The notes beneath the pieces are model-generated. The model did not search any database. It saw nothing but the letters and a program-made list of their open reading frames with translations, and was not told the DNA's origin. A stretch of DNA of 64,000 bases from Hydrogenophaga intermedia (GTDB lineage: Bacteria > Pseudomonadota > Gammaproteobacteria > Burkholderiales > Burkholderiaceae_C), in NCBI RefSeq assembly GCF_023715105.1, contig NZ_JAMBNO010000001.1, positions 186,001 through 250,000 of the forward strand, read 5' to 3'. Each line of letters opens with the position of its first letter. The stretch's first letter is position 1. Below, piece after piece: positions 35,883 to 45,977 of this stretch. The translations under genes and the position numbers were made by a program.

Positions 35883-36305
35883 ATGAACTTCCTGTTGACC
35901 CTCCTGCTTGTGGTGCAGATCCTCGCTGCCCTGGGCATGATCGGCCTCATCCTGATGCAGCACGGCAAGGGCGCTGACGCTGGCGCGGCCTTCGGCGGCG
36001 GCGGTGCGGGCTCGGCCAGCCTGTTCGGCGCTTCGGGCGGTGCGAACTTCCTCTCGCGAACCACGGCCGTGCTCGCCGCGGTGTTTCTCGCCTGCACGCT
36101 GGGTCTGGCCTACTTCGGCAACCTGCGTGAGGCGCCGAGTTCGGGCAGCGTGCTTGAGTCCGTGCCGGCCACGCCTGCGCAGCAGATCCCTGGCGGCGTT
36201 CCCGTGCCGGCACCTGCGCCGGGCGCCGCGCCCGCTCAGGGTGCGCCCGCGCAAGGCGCGCCGGCACAGGCTCCCGCGGGTGCCGGTCAGATCCCCTCGC
36301 AGTGA
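35883..36305 (+). CDS. secG: Protein translocase subunit SecG
   Basis: The 140-residue inner-membrane protein has the two SecG helices (residues about 3-25 and 55-75) joined by a cytoplasmic loop (GKGADAGAAFGGGGAGSASLFGA). The C-terminus is a Pro/Ala/Gln-rich tail with GAPAQ repeats, longer than in E. coli SecG (110). SecG stimulates SecYE translocation. It lies between tpiA and tRNA-Leu, as in many proteobacteria. Confidence 0.95.
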   Translation: MNFLLTLLLVVQILAALGMIGLILMQHGKGADAGAAFGGGGAGSASLFGASGGANFLSRTTAVLAAVFLACTLGLAYFGNLREAPSSGSVLESVPATPAQQIPGGVPVPAPAPGAAPAQGAPAQGAPAQAPAGAGQIPSQ

Positions 36306-36459
36306 ATGTGAGCATCCTTGCCGCGTGCTGACGCATGCGGCGCGGGTGCCTTAAAAAAGGGTCCCGTCCACCCCGAAAGAGGGGTGCATTTCAGGGTAAA
36401 CTCCCTGGGTTGTCGCGATTGCTCACTCAAGCCTCGTGAGCATGGCAACGCAGACCCAA

Positions 36460-36544
36460 GCCGACGTGGTGAAATTGGTAGACACGCTATCTTGAGGGGG
36501 TAGTGGCGAAAGCTGTGCGAGTTCGAGTCTCGCCGTCGGCACCA
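36460..36544 (+). tRNA. tRNA-Leu (anticodon GAG)
   Basis: The acceptor stem GCCGACG (36460-36466) pairs perfectly with CGTCGGC (36534-36540), followed by encoded ACCA (36541-36544). The anticodon arm is CTATC-TTGAGGG-GGTAG with GAG, reading CUC and CUU leucine codons. A long variable arm (TGGCGAAAGCTGT) and GTTCGAGTC T loop mark the class II structure of tRNA-Leu. It sits between secG and nuoA, a synteny seen across proteobacteria. Confidence 0.97.
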
Positions 36545-36593
36545 GATCGTTGAAGGCCCGGCCCGCAGGCCCGGCTTATGGAACCGACCCACG

Positions 36594-36953
36594 ATGAGCC
36601 TAGACCAGTACCTCCCCGTGCTTCTGTTCATCCTTGTGGGTATCGCGGTAGGCGTCATCCCCCAGGTGCTTGGCTACATCCTTGGCCCCAACCTGCCGGA
36701 CGCCGAGAAGAACTCCCCCTACGAGTGCGGCTTCGAAGCCTTCGAAGACGCGCGCATGAAGTTCGATGTGCGCTACTACCTGGTGGCCATCCTCTTCATC
36801 CTGTTCGATCTCGAGATCGCTTTTCTCATCCCCTGGGCGGTGGCCTTCAATGACATCGGTGTCACAGGTTTCGTGGCCGGTGTGGTTTTCCTCGCCATCC
36901 TCACCGTGGGCTTTGCCTACGAGTGGAAAAAGGGCGCCCTCGACTGGGAATGA
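36594..36953 (+). CDS. nuoA: NADH-quinone oxidoreductase subunit A
   Basis: The 119-residue subunit of the complex I membrane arm has three transmembrane helices. [42 protein letters not shown] is the highly conserved NuoA core. The start (MSLDQYLPV) is 13 residues before the first helix and is the first gene of the fourteen-gene nuo operon. Promoter elements between the tRNA and nuoA are not clear. Confidence 0.97.
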   Translation: MSLDQYLPVLLFILVGIAVGVIPQVLGYILGPNLPDAEKNSPYECGFEAFEDARMKFDVRYYLVAILFILFDLEIAFLIPWAVAFNDIGVTGFVAGVVFLAILTVGFAYEWKKGALDWE

Positions 36954-36989
36954 ATCTGCGCCCGCCGCGCGGGCGCGACGGAGTAGCGC

Positions 36990-37469
36990 ATGATTGAAGG
37001 TGTCTTCAAGGAAGGTTTCGTCACCACCAGCTATGACGCGGTGGTGAACTGGGCCAAGACCGGATCGCTCTGGCCGATGACGTTCGGCCTGGCCTGCTGT
37101 GCTGTCGAGATGATGCATGCCGCGGCTGCACGCTACGACATCGGCCGCTTTGGCTCCGAGGTGTTTCGCGCCAGCCCGCGCCAGTCCGACCTCATGATCG
37201 TGGCCGGCACGCTGTGCAACAAGATGGCGCCGGCACTGCGCAAGGTCTACGACCAGATGGCCGAGCCGCGCTGGGTGCTCTCGATGGGCTCCTGCGCCAA
37301 TGGCGGCGGCTACTACCACTACAGCTATTCGGTCGTGCGCGGCTGCGACCGCATCGTGCCGGTGGATGTGTACGTGCCCGGCTGCCCGCCCACCGCCGAG
37401 GCCCTGCTGTACGGAATCATCCAGTTGCAGCAGAAGATCCGCCGCACCCAGACGATCGCGCGCGCCTGA
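36990..37469 (+). CDS. nuoB: NADH-quinone oxidoreductase subunit B
   Basis: The 159-residue peripheral-arm subunit carries cluster N2 with ligands in [21 protein letters not shown] and [12 protein letters not shown]2 passes electrons to quinone. It lies 36 nt after nuoA and 8 nt before nuoC. The usual tandem cysteines are all present. Confidence 0.97.
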   Translation: MIEGVFKEGFVTTSYDAVVNWAKTGSLWPMTFGLACCAVEMMHAAAARYDIGRFGSEVFRASPRQSDLMIVAGTLCNKMAPALRKVYDQMAEPRWVLSMGSCANGGGYYHYSYSVVRGCDRIVPVDVYVPGCPPTAEALLYGIIQLQQKIRRTQTIARA

Positions 37470-37477
37470 GAAGCACC

Positions 37478-38101
37478 ATGACCGAACACGCCGCCTCTTC
37501 TCACGCCATCGCGCCCGAACAACTGCGCCAGCGCCTGGCCGATCTGCTGGGCGAGCGCGCCCGCTCGGTCGAGCTTTCGCGCGGTGAGGTCACCGTCACC
37601 GTGGGCGCCAACGATTACCTGGGTGTGATGCAGACCCTGCATGACGCGCCCGAAGCGCGTTTCGAGCAATTGCTCGACCTGTGCGGTGTGGACTACCACG
37701 AGTATGGCGACGGTCGCTGGGAAGGTGCGCGCTTTGCGGCCGTGTCGCACCTGCTGTCGGTGAGCCTGAACCAGCGCGTGCGGGTGCGTGTGTTCTGCAC
37801 CGATGACGACTTTCCCGTGCTGCCTTCTGTCACGGCGCTGTGGAACAGTGCCAACTGGTACGAGCGCGAGGCCTTCGACCTGTACGGCATCGTCTTCGAA
37901 GGTCACGACGACCTGCGGCGCATCCTCACCGACTACGGCTTCATCGGCCACCCGTTCCGCAAGGATTTCCCGCTCTCCGGCCACGTCGAGATGCGCTACG
38001 ACGCACAGCGTCAGCGGGTGGTCTACGAGCCCGTGACGATCGAGCCGCGCGAGATCACGCCGCGCGTGATCCGCGAAGACAACTACGGCGGCCTGCACTG
38101 A
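37478..38101 (+). CDS. nuoC: NADH-quinone oxidoreductase subunit C
   Basis: The 207-residue 30-kDa subunit matches Nuo[63 protein letters not shown]. NuoC and NuoD are separate genes here, unlike the fused E. coli NuoCD. The N-terminal 45 residues are more variable. Confidence 0.97.
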   Translation: MTEHAASSHAIAPEQLRQRLADLLGERARSVELSRGEVTVTVGANDYLGVMQTLHDAPEARFEQLLDLCGVDYHEYGDGRWEGARFAAVSHLLSVSLNQRVRVRVFCTDDDFPVLPSVTALWNSANWYEREAFDLYGIVFEGHDDLRRILTDYGFIGHPFRKDFPLSGHVEMRYDAQRQRVVYEPVTIEPREITPRVIREDNYGGLH

Positions 38102-38120
38102 ACCCGCGGGACGAACCGAC

Positions 38121-39374
38121 ATGGCAGAGATCAAGAACTACACCCTGAACTTCGGCCCGCAGCACCCGGCAGCCCACGGCGTGCTGCGCCTGGTGCTCGA
38201 GCTCGACGGCGAGGTCGTGCAGCGCGCCGACCCGCACATCGGCCTGCTGCATCGCGCAACCGAAAAACTCGCCGAGCACAAGACCTACATCCAGTCGCTG
38301 CCTTACATGGACCGTCTTGACTACGTGTCCATGATGTGCAACGAGCACGCCTACTGCCTGGCCATCGAAAAGCTGCTGGGCATCGAGGTGCCGATCCGTG
38401 CGCAATACATCCGCGTGATGTTCAGCGAGATCACGCGCCTGCTCAACCACCTCATGTGGCTGGGTTCGCATGGCAACGACTGTGGCAGCTCCACCATCCT
38501 CATCTACGCCTTTCGCGAGCGCGAGGACCTGTTCGACATGTACGAGGCGGTGTCGGGTGCGCGCATGCACGCGGCTTACTTCCGCCCCGGCGGCGTCTAC
38601 CGCGATCTGCCCGACACCATGCCGCAGTACCAGGCGAGCAAGGTGCGCAACCAGCGCGCGATCGACGAGATGAACCAGAACCGCCAGGGTTCGCTGCTCG
38701 ACTTCATCGACGATTTCACGAAGCGCTTCCCGACCTACCTCGGCGAGTACCACACGCTGCTCACCGACAACCGCATCTGGAAGCAGCGCACCGTGGGCAT
38801 CGGTGTGGTGACGCCCGAGCGTGCCCTCAACCTCGGCATGACCGGCCCCATGCTGCGCGGCTCCGGTATCGCCTGGGACTTGCGCAAGAAGCAGCCGTAC
38901 GACGTGTACGACCGCATGCAATTCGACATTCCGGTGGGCAAGACCGGCGACACCTACGACCGCTACCTCGTGCGCATGGAGGAGATGAAGCAGTCCAATC
39001 GCATCATCAAGCAGTGCGTGGACTGGCTGCGCGTCAACCCCGGGCCGGTGATCACCGACAACCACAAGGTCGCGCCGCCCGCCCGCGAGGCGATGAAGAC
39101 CAACATGGAAGAGCTGATCCACCACTTCAAGCTCTTCACCGAAGGCTTCCACGTGCCCGAGGGCGAGGCCTACGCTGCGGTCGAACACCCCAAGGGCGAG
39201 TTCGGCATCTACCTCGTGAGCGACGGCGCCAACAAGCCTTACCGCCTGAAGATCCGCGCTCCCGGCTTCGCACACCTGGCCGCGCTCGACGAGATGGCGC
39301 GCGGCCACATGCTGGCCGATGCGGTCGCCATCATCGGCACCATGGATATCGTCTTCGGGGAGATCGACCGATGA
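38121..39374 (+). CDS. nuoD: NADH-quinone oxidoreductase subunit D
   Basis: The 417-residue 49-kDa subunit contributes the quinone-binding site. Hydrogenase-like motifs are [22 protein letters not shown] at the N-terminus and [22 protein letters not shown] at the C-terminus. Tyr and His residues of the quinone pocket are expected near the N-terminal GPQHPAAHG; both are present. The stop overlaps the nuoE start (ATGA). Confidence 0.98.
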   Translation: MAEIKNYTLNFGPQHPAAHGVLRLVLELDGEVVQRADPHIGLLHRATEKLAEHKTYIQSLPYMDRLDYVSMMCNEHAYCLAIEKLLGIEVPIRAQYIRVMFSEITRLLNHLMWLGSHGNDCGSSTILIYAFREREDLFDMYEAVSGARMHAAYFRPGGVYRDLPDTMPQYQASKVRNQRAIDEMNQNRQGSLLDFIDDFTKRFPTYLGEYHTLLTDNRIWKQRTVGIGVVTPERALNLGMTGPMLRGSGIAWDLRKKQPYDVYDRMQFDIPVGKTGDTYDRYLVRMEEMKQSNRIIKQCVDWLRVNPGPVITDNHKVAPPAREAMKTNMEELIHHFKLFTEGFHVPEGEAYAAVEHPKGEFGIYLVSDGANKPYRLKIRAPGFAHLAALDEMARGHMLADAVAIIGTMDIVFGEIDR

Positions 39375-39889
39375 ACGCCCCTGCGCCCACCGCCATGCAG
39401 TTCTCCGCCGCCACCATCGCGCGCTTCGACCGCGAGGTCGCCAAGTACCCGCCCGAGCAGCGCATCTCGGCCGTCATGGCCTGCCTGGCCATCATCCAGC
39501 AGGAGCAGGGCTGGGTGAGCACCGAAGCCGAGACCGCGCTGGCGGCCTACATCGGCGTCGAGCCGATCGCGGTGCATGAGGTCACGACCTTCTACAACAT
39601 GTACAACCAGCGGCCGGTGGGCAAATACAAGCTCAACGTCTGCACCAACCTGCCGTGCCAGCTGCGCGATGGCCAGAAGGCACTGCACCACCTCGAGAAG
39701 AAGCTCGGCATCGAGATGGGCGAAACCACGCCCGACGGCCTGTTCACGCTGCAGCAGAGCGAGTGCCTGGGCGCCTGCGCCGACGCGCCGGTGATGCTGG
39801 TGAACGACCGCCACATGTGCAGCTTCATGAGCCACGACAAGCTCGACCAGCTGGTCGACGGCCTGCGCGCCACGGAGGGCAAAGCCTGA
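39371..39889 (+). CDS. nuoE: NADH-quinone oxidoreductase subunit E
   Basis: The 172-residue subunit holds the N1a [2Fe-2S] cluster with cysteines in CTNLPC and [31 protein letters not shown] precedes the first pair. It forms the NADH-oxidising tip with NuoF. It starts inside the nuoD stop and ends in a TGATG junction with nuoF. Confidence 0.96.
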   Translation: MNAPAPTAMQFSAATIARFDREVAKYPPEQRISAVMACLAIIQQEQGWVSTEAETALAAYIGVEPIAVHEVTTFYNMYNQRPVGKYKLNVCTNLPCQLRDGQKALHHLEKKLGIEMGETTPDGLFTLQQSECLGACADAPVMLVNDRHMCSFMSHDKLDQLVDGLRATEGKA

Positions 39890-41238
39890 TGAACGCCGAA
39901 CAGATCATTGGCCAGTTCGCCGCCACCGGCGTGCAGACCTGCTTCCACGGCCGCCACATCAACCCGCAGATCTACGCCGACCTGAACGGGCGCAACTGGT
40001 CGCTCAAGGATTACGAGGCACGCGGCGGCTACCAGGCGCTGCGCAAGATCCTCGGCAAGGACGGCGGTGAAGGTCTGACGCAAGACCAGGTGATCGCCAC
40101 CGTCAAGGAATCGGCCCTGCGCGGCCGCGGCGGTGCTGGCTTCCCCAGTGGCCTGAAGTGGAGCTTCATGCCGCGCCAGTTCCCGGGCCAGAAGTACCTG
40201 GTGTGCAACTCCGACGAGGGCGAGCCGGGCACCTGCAAGGACCGCGACATCCTCATGTACAACCCGCACATCGTCATCGAAGGCATGGCGATCGCGGCGT
40301 ATGCCATGGGCATCAGCGTGGGCTACAACTACATCCACGGCGAGATCTTCGAGGTGTACGAACGCTTCGAGGCCGCGCTGGAAGAGGCGAGGGCGGCCGG
40401 CCTGCTGGGCGACAACATCCTGGGCTCGGGCTTCAGCTTTCAGCTGCACGCGTTTCACGGCTTTGGTGCCTACATCTGCGGCGAGGAAACCGCGCTGCTC
40501 GAATCGCTCGAGGGCAAGAAGGGCCAGCCGCGCTTCAAGCCGCCGTTCCCCGCGAGCTTCGGCCTGTACGGCAAGCCCACCACCATCAACAACACCGAAA
40601 CCTTCGCGGCGGTGCCCTGGATCATCCGCAACGGTGGCCAGGCGTATCTGGAGATCGGCAAGCCCAACAACGGCGGCACCAAGATCTTCTCCGTCAGCGG
40701 GGACGTCGAATTGCCGGGCAACTACGAGGTGCCGCTCGGCACGCCGTTCAGCAAGCTGCTCGAACTCGCCGGTGGTGTGCGCAAGGGCCGCCAGCTCAAG
40801 GCCGTGATCCCTGGTGGATCGTCGGCCCCGGTGCTGCCCGCGCACATCATGATGGAGTGCACGATGGACTACGACTCCATCGCCAAGGCCGGCTCCATGC
40901 TCGGCTCGGGCGCCGTCATCGTGATGGACGACTCGCGCGACATGGTCGAGTCGCTCAAGCGCCTGTCCTACTTCTACATGCACGAAAGCTGCGGCCAGTG
41001 CACGCCCTGCCGCGAGGGCACGGGCTGGCTCTGGCGCCTGGTCGACCGCATCGACCGTGGCCTCGGCAAACCCGAGGACATGCAACTGCTCGACAACGTG
41101 GCCGAGAACATCATGGGCCGCACCATCTGCGCGCTGGGCGATGCTGCTGCGATGCCGGTGCGCGCCATGATCAAGCACTTCCGCCACGAGTTCGAAGCCC
41201 GCATCGCCGCCGCGCAAACCAAAGCGGCCGCGGCCTGA
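39889..41238 (+). CDS. nuoF: NADH-quinone oxidoreductase subunit F
   Basis: The 449-residue flavoprotein binds FMN, NADH and cluster N3. [18 protein letters not shown] and [15 protein letters not shown] are FMN/NADH motifs. [15 protein letters not shown] carries three ligands of the [4Fe-4S] cluster, and [10 protein letters not shown] the fourth. Electrons from NADH enter here. Start overlaps the nuoE stop by one base. Confidence 0.98.
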   Translation: MNAEQIIGQFAATGVQTCFHGRHINPQIYADLNGRNWSLKDYEARGGYQALRKILGKDGGEGLTQDQVIATVKESALRGRGGAGFPSGLKWSFMPRQFPGQKYLVCNSDEGEPGTCKDRDILMYNPHIVIEGMAIAAYAMGISVGYNYIHGEIFEVYERFEAALEEARAAGLLGDNILGSGFSFQLHAFHGFGAYICGEETALLESLEGKKGQPRFKPPFPASFGLYGKPTTINNTETFAAVPWIIRNGGQAYLEIGKPNNGGTKIFSVSGDVELPGNYEVPLGTPFSKLLELAGGVRKGRQLKAVIPGGSSAPVLPAHIMMECTMDYDSIAKAGSMLGSGAVIVMDDSRDMVESLKRLSYFYMHESCGQCTPCREGTGWLWRLVDRIDRGLGKPEDMQLLDNVAENIMGRTICALGDAAAMPVRAMIKHFRHEFEARIAAAQTKAAAA

Positions 41239-41261
41239 GCACGAGGAACACGGACATCCCC

Positions 41262-43391
41262 ATGGTTGAAATCGAACTCGACGGCCAGAAGGTCGAAGTA
41301 CCCCCGGGCAGCATGGTCATGCATGCGGCCGAGAAGGCGGGTACCTACATTCCGCACTTCTGCTATCACAAGAAGCTCTCGATCGCGGCCAACTGCCGCA
41401 TGTGCCTGGTCGAGGTGGAGAAGGCGCCCAAGCCCATGCCCGCCTGCGCCACGCCGGTCACGCAGGGCATGATCGTGCGCACCCAGAGCGAGAAGGCCGT
41501 CAAGGCGCAGAAGTCGGTGATGGAGTTCCTGCTCATCAACCATCCGCTCGACTGCCCCATTTGCGACCAGGGCGGTGAATGCCAGTTGCAGGACCTCGCC
41601 GTGGGCTACGGCGGCTCCGGCTCGCGCTACCAGGAAGAAAAGCGTGTTGTCTTCCACAAGAACGTGGGTCCGCTGATCTCCATGGAGGAGATGAGCCGCT
41701 GCATCCACTGCACGCGCTGCGTGCGCTTTGGACAGGAGATCGCCGGCGTGATGGAGCTCGGCATGAGCCATCGCGGCGAACACGCCGAGATCGAGACCTT
41801 CGTGGGCAACTCGGTGGATTCCGAGCTCTCGGGCAACATGATCGACATCTGCCCCGTGGGCGCGCTCACGAGCAAGCCGTTCCGCTACAGCGCCCGTACC
41901 TGGGAACTCTCGCGCCGCAAGAGCGTGAGCCCGCACGATTCCACCGGCGCCAACCTCGTGGTGCAGGTGAAGAACCACCAGGTCATGCGCGTGGTGCCGC
42001 TGGAGAACGAAGCCGTCAACGAGTGCTGGATCGCCGACCGCGACCGCTTCTCGTACGAAGCGCTCAACGGCCCTGACCGCCTCACCCAGCCCATGCTCAA
42101 GCAGGGCGGCGAGTGGAAAACCGTCGACTGGCAGACCGCACTGGAATACGTGGCCCACGGCCTCAAGCAGATTCACGCCGAGCATGGTGCTCGTGCGGTC
42201 GGCCTGCTGGCCAGCCCGCACAGCACGGTGGAAGAACTCGCCCTGGCCGGCGCTCTGGTGCGCGGCCTGGGCAGCGACAACATCGACAGCCGCCTGCGCG
42301 CGGCCGATTTCAGCAACGCCGCGAGCGCAGGCCGCGCCCGCTGGCTGGGTTTGCCGATTGCCGAACTCTCCACGCTGCAGCGCGTGCTGGTGGTGGGCTC
42401 CAACCTGCGGAAGGACCATCCGCTGTTCGCCCAGCGCATTCGTCAGGCCGTGCGTCACGGCGCACAACTGAGCGCGCTGGTCGCGAGCGATTCCGATTGG
42501 GCGATGAGGCTCAAGCACACCCTGCTGGCCGACAGCCGCCAGTGGGTCGCTGCGCTGGCGGGCATCGCCGCGGCGGTGGCGGCCGAGAAGGGCGTCAGCG
42601 CCCCGGTCGCGGCCGAGGTCAACGACACCCACCGCGCCATCGCTGCTTCGCTGCTGGGCGGCGAGCGCAAGGCCGTGTTGCTGGGCAACGCCGCGGCCCA
42701 CCACGAAAAGGCCGCCAGCCTGCTGGCATTGGCCAACTTCATCGCCGAGCACACCGGCGCGCGTGTCGGCTACCTCACCGAAGCCGCCAACACCGTGGGC
42801 GCACAACTCGTGGGCGCCGTGCCGGCGCAAGACGGCTTGAACGCAGCGCAGATGCTCGGTGGCGCGCTCAAGGCCGCGTTGTTGCTCAACGTGGAAGCGC
42901 AGGACACGGCGGTTGGCCTGGCCGGCCTGCAAAACGCGGGCATGGTGGTCACGCTCAGCGCCTTCAAGACCAACCTGGACGTGAGCGACGTGTTGCTGCC
43001 GATCGCCCCGTTCAGCGAAACCTCGGGCAGCTTCGTCAACGCCGAAGGGCGCCTGCAGAGTTTCCATGCCGTGGTGCGACCGCTGGGCGAAACCCGCCCG
43101 GGCTGGAAGGTGTTGCGCGTGCTCGGCAACCTGATGGGTCTGAGCGGATTCGACGCCGACTCCTCGCAGGCCGTGCTGGCCCGCGCGCTGCCAGGTATCG
43201 AAGCCGGTACCGTGGTGCCCGCCGATCGCCTGGACAACACCAGCGCCGCTGCCATCGACCTCACGCCTGCCCAGGGCCTGCCCGCCGTGGCCGCCATCTA
43301 CCAGCTCGACGCCCTGGTGCGCCGTGCGCCCGCGCTGCAACTCACGGCCGATGCGCGTCGCGCGCGCGCCGAGGAAGGAGCCGCAGCGTGA
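41262..43391 (+). CDS. nuoG: NADH-quinone oxidoreductase subunit G
   Basis: The 709-residue subunit begins with a [2Fe-2S] ferredoxin-like domain ([31 protein letters not shown]). Clusters N4 and N5 follow ([26 protein letters not shown]). The molybdopterin-like domain that follows has no cofactor role in complex I. At 709 residues it is about 200 shorter than E. coli NuoG and resembles other betaproteobacterial NuoG. The stop overlaps the nuoH start as GTGA. Confidence 0.96.
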   Translation: MVEIELDGQKVEVPPGSMVMHAAEKAGTYIPHFCYHKKLSIAANCRMCLVEVEKAPKPMPACATPVTQGMIVRTQSEKAVKAQKSVMEFLLINHPLDCPICDQGGECQLQDLAVGYGGSGSRYQEEKRVVFHKNVGPLISMEEMSRCIHCTRCVRFGQEIAGVMELGMSHRGEHAEIETFVGNSVDSELSGNMIDICPVGALTSKPFRYSARTWELSRRKSVSPHDSTGANLVVQVKNHQVMRVVPLENEAVNECWIADRDRFSYEALNGPDRLTQPMLKQGGEWKTVDWQTALEYVAHGLKQIHAEHGARAVGLLASPHSTVEELALAGALVRGLGSDNIDSRLRAADFSNAASAGRARWLGLPIAELSTLQRVLVVGSNLRKDHPLFAQRIRQAVRHGAQLSALVASDSDWAMRLKHTLLADSRQWVAALAGIAAAVAAEKGVSAPVAAEVNDTHRAIAASLLGGERKAVLLGNAAAHHEKAASLLALANFIAEHTGARVGYLTEAANTVGAQLVGAVPAQDGLNAAQMLGGALKAALLLNVEAQDTAVGLAGLQNAGMVVTLSAFKTNLDVSDVLLPIAPFSETSGSFVNAEGRLQSFHAVVRPLGETRPGWKVLRVLGNLMGLSGFDADSSQAVLARALPGIEAGTVVPADRLDNTSAAAIDLTPAQGLPAVAAIYQLDALVRRAPALQLTADARRARAEEGAAA

Positions 43392-44470
43392 TCGACGCCT
43401 TCTACAACGGTGGCCTCGGCCTGATCAACGCGCCCTGGTGGAGCGCGGCGGCCTGGCCCGTCATCTGGAACCTCATCAAGATCGTCGCGGTGCTGGCGCC
43501 GCTGATGGGCGCGGTGGCCTACCTCACGCTGTGGGAGCGCAAGCTGCTGGGCTGGATGCAGGTGCGCCACGGCCCCAACCGCGTGGGCCCGTTCGGTCTG
43601 CTGCAACCCATTGCCGACGCACTCAAGCTGCTGACCAAGGAATTGATCCGCCCAAGCGCTGCCGCCAACGGTTTGTTCCGCCTCGGCCCCATCATGGCCA
43701 TCATGCCGGCGCTGGCCGCGTGGGTCGCCATTCCCTTCGGCCCCGAGGCGGTGCTGGCCAACGTCAACGCCGGCCTGCTCGTCATCCTGGCCATCACCTC
43801 GATCGAGGTGTACGGCGTGATCATCGCGGGCTGGGCCTCCAACTCCAAGTACGCCTTCCTCGGCGCGCTGCGCGCCTCGGCCCAGATGGTGAGCTACGAG
43901 ATCGCCATCGGTTTCTGCTTCCTGGTGGTCGTGATGACCGCGGGCAGCCTGAACCTCGCCGAAATCGTGGCCTCGCAGGACCGCGGCTTCGCCGCCGACA
44001 TGGGCCTGAACTTCCTGTCGTGGAACTGGCTGCCGCTGCTGCCCATCTTCGTGGTCTACGTGATCTCGGGCGTGGCCGAAACCAACCGCCACCCCTTCGA
44101 CGTGGTGGAAGGCGAGGCCGAGATCGTTGCCGGTCACATGGTCGAGTACTCGGGCATGGGCTTCGCCATCTTCTTCCTCGCCGAATACGCGAGCATGTGG
44201 CTGGTGTCCATCCTGGCCGTGCTGATGTTCCTGGGTGGCTGGCTGCCCCCCATCGACAGCGCACTCTTCAACTGGATTCCCGGCTGGATCTGGCTGGGCA
44301 TCAAGACCTTCTTCGTGGTCTCGCTGTTCATCTGGGTCCGCGCCACCTTTCCGCGCTTCCGCTACGACCAGATCATGCGTCTGGGCTGGAAGATCTTCAT
44401 CCCCGTCACCCTGGTGTGGCTGCTGCTCGTGGGCGCGCTGATGAAGTCGCCCTGGAACATCTGGAACTGA
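43388..44470 (+). CDS. nuoH: NADH-quinone oxidoreductase subunit H (GTG start)
   Basis: The 360-residue membrane subunit joins the peripheral and membrane arms and lines the quinone tunnel. Eight helices are visible; [23 protein letters not shown] and [27 protein letters not shown] are highly conserved loops. The GTG at 43388 was chosen as start because it overlaps the nuoG stop and gives the normal NuoH N-terminus; no ATG precedes the conserved region. Confidence 0.96.
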   Translation: MIDAFYNGGLGLINAPWWSAAAWPVIWNLIKIVAVLAPLMGAVAYLTLWERKLLGWMQVRHGPNRVGPFGLLQPIADALKLLTKELIRPSAAANGLFRLGPIMAIMPALAAWVAIPFGPEAVLANVNAGLLVILAITSIEVYGVIIAGWASNSKYAFLGALRASAQMVSYEIAIGFCFLVVVMTAGSLNLAEIVASQDRGFAADMGLNFLSWNWLPLLPIFVVYVISGVAETNRHPFDVVEGEAEIVAGHMVEYSGMGFAIFFLAEYASMWLVSILAVLMFLGGWLPPIDSALFNWIPGWIWLGIKTFFVVSLFIWVRATFPRFRYDQIMRLGWKIFIPVTLVWLLLVGALMKSPWNIWN

Positions 44471-44486
44471 GCGGGAGGCCCTGATC

Positions 44487-45002
44487 ATGTCCACCACCAC
44501 GACCGCCGTCGCGCCCTTCAGCCTGCGCGATTTCTTCAAGAGCTTCATGCTCGTCGAGCTGGCCAAGGGCATGGCCCTGACCGGCCGATACGCCTTTCGC
44601 CGCAAGGTGACGGTGCAGTTCCCCGAGGAGAAGACGCCGCTGTCGCCGCGTTTCCGGGGGCTGCACGCGCTGCGCCGCTACGAGAACGGCGAGGAGCGTT
44701 GCATCGCCTGCAAGCTCTGCGAGGCCGTGTGCCCCGCGATGGCCATCACCATCGAGAGCGACGTGCGCGACGACGGCACGCGCCGCACGACGCGCTACGA
44801 CATCGACCTCACCAAGTGCATCTTCTGCGGCTTCTGCGAAGAGAGTTGCCCGGTCGACTCCATCGTCGAGACGCACATCTTCGAATATCACGGCGAAAAA
44901 CGCGGTGATCTCTATTTCACCAAGGAGATGCTGCTGGCCGTGGGCGACCGCTACGAACCGCAGATCGCCGCGGCCAAGGCGGCCGACGCCCCGTACCGCT
45001 GA
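44487..45002 (+). CDS. nuoI: NADH-quinone oxidoreductase subunit I
   Basis: The 171-residue subunit holds clusters N6a and N6b in two ferredoxin-type motifs, [12 protein letters not shown] and [16 protein letters not shown]. An N-terminal amphipathic helix ([19 protein letters not shown]) anchors it to NuoH. The length fits the betaproteobacterial form. Confidence 0.97.
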   Translation: MSTTTTAVAPFSLRDFFKSFMLVELAKGMALTGRYAFRRKVTVQFPEEKTPLSPRFRGLHALRRYENGEERCIACKLCEAVCPAMAITIESDVRDDGTRRTTRYDIDLTKCIFCGFCEESCPVDSIVETHIFEYHGEKRGDLYFTKEMLLAVGDRYEPQIAAAKAADAPYR

Positions 45003-45014
45003 GCCCGAGACACC

Positions 45015-45656
45015 ATGGACTTCACGACCGGTTTCTTCTACCTCTTCGCGGCGGTGCTGCTGTTTGCGGCGTTTCGCGTGGTCACCTCGCGCAACGCGGT
45101 GCACGCCGTGCTCTACCTCATGCTGGCCTTCTCGCAGGCCGCGGCCCTGTGGCTGCTGCTCAAGGCCGAGTTCCTGGGCATCACCCTGGTGCTGGTGTAC
45201 CTGGGCGCCGTGATGGTGCTGTTCCTCTTCGTGGTGATGATGCTCGACATCAACATCGATGCCATGCGCCGCGGCTTCTGGAGCCACTTCCCGCTGGCGG
45301 CCGTCATCGGTGCCGTGGTGGCGGGTGAGCTCATTGCCGTGATGTGGGCGGGCTTCCCGAGCATCGCGACCAACGCCCCGGTCGTGGCGGCCGACGTGTC
45401 CAACACCCGAGAGCTCGGCAAACTGCTCTACAGCGCCTACCTCTACCCCATCCAGGTGGCGGGCTTCATCCTGCTGGTGGCGATGCTGGCGGCCATCGCG
45501 CTCACGCTGCGCCAGCGCAAGGACAGCAAGTTCATTCATGCGGGTGACCAGGTGCAGGTGCGCGCCAGCGATCGCCTCGTGGTGGTGCCGATGGCCGCCG
45601 TGAAGCAAGCGCCCGCGGCGCCCGCCGCTGCGGCCGAGGAGGGCAAGACGGCATGA
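45015..45656 (+). CDS. nuoJ: NADH-quinone oxidoreductase subunit J
   Basis: The 213-residue membrane subunit has five helices. The conserved [31 protein letters not shown] contains the pi-bulge helix that takes part in coupling. The C-terminus is an Ala/Pro-rich cytoplasmic tail ([15 protein letters not shown]). The stop overlaps the nuoK start (ATGA). Confidence 0.95.
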   Translation: MDFTTGFFYLFAAVLLFAAFRVVTSRNAVHAVLYLMLAFSQAAALWLLLKAEFLGITLVLVYLGAVMVLFLFVVMMLDINIDAMRRGFWSHFPLAAVIGAVVAGELIAVMWAGFPSIATNAPVVAADVSNTRELGKLLYSAYLYPIQVAGFILLVAMLAAIALTLRQRKDSKFIHAGDQVQVRASDRLVVVPMAAVKQAPAAPAAAAEEGKTA

Positions 45657-45970
45657 ACCTCACGAATCTGACTCTGGGTCACTTCCTGTCGGTCGGCGCG
45701 ATCCTGTTCGCGATTTCGGTCGTGGGCATCTTCCTCAACCGCAAGAACCTGATCGTGCTGCTCATGGCCATCGAGCTCATGCTGCTCGCGGTCAACATGA
45801 ACTTCGTGGCCTTCTCGCACTTTCTCGGCGATCTGCACGGCCAGGTGTTCGTCTTCTTCATCCTCACCGTGGCGGCGGCCGAATCGGCCATCGGCCTGGC
45901 CATCCTCGTGCTGCTGTTCCGCAACAAGTCGTCGATCAGCGTCGAAGAACTGAACGTCCTCAAGGGCTGA
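45653..45970 (+). CDS. nuoK: NADH-quinone oxidoreductase subunit K
   Basis: The 105-residue membrane subunit has three helices with two buried glutamates needed for proton translocation, seen in [14 protein letters not shown] and [11 protein letters not shown]. The start at 45653 sits in the nuoJ stop. It is a few residues longer at the N-terminus than typical (about 101). Confidence 0.95.
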   Translation: MNLTNLTLGHFLSVGAILFAISVVGIFLNRKNLIVLLMAIELMLLAVNMNFVAFSHFLGDLHGQVFVFFILTVAAAESAIGLAILVLLFRNKSSISVEELNVLKG

Positions 45971-45977
45971 CCGGAAC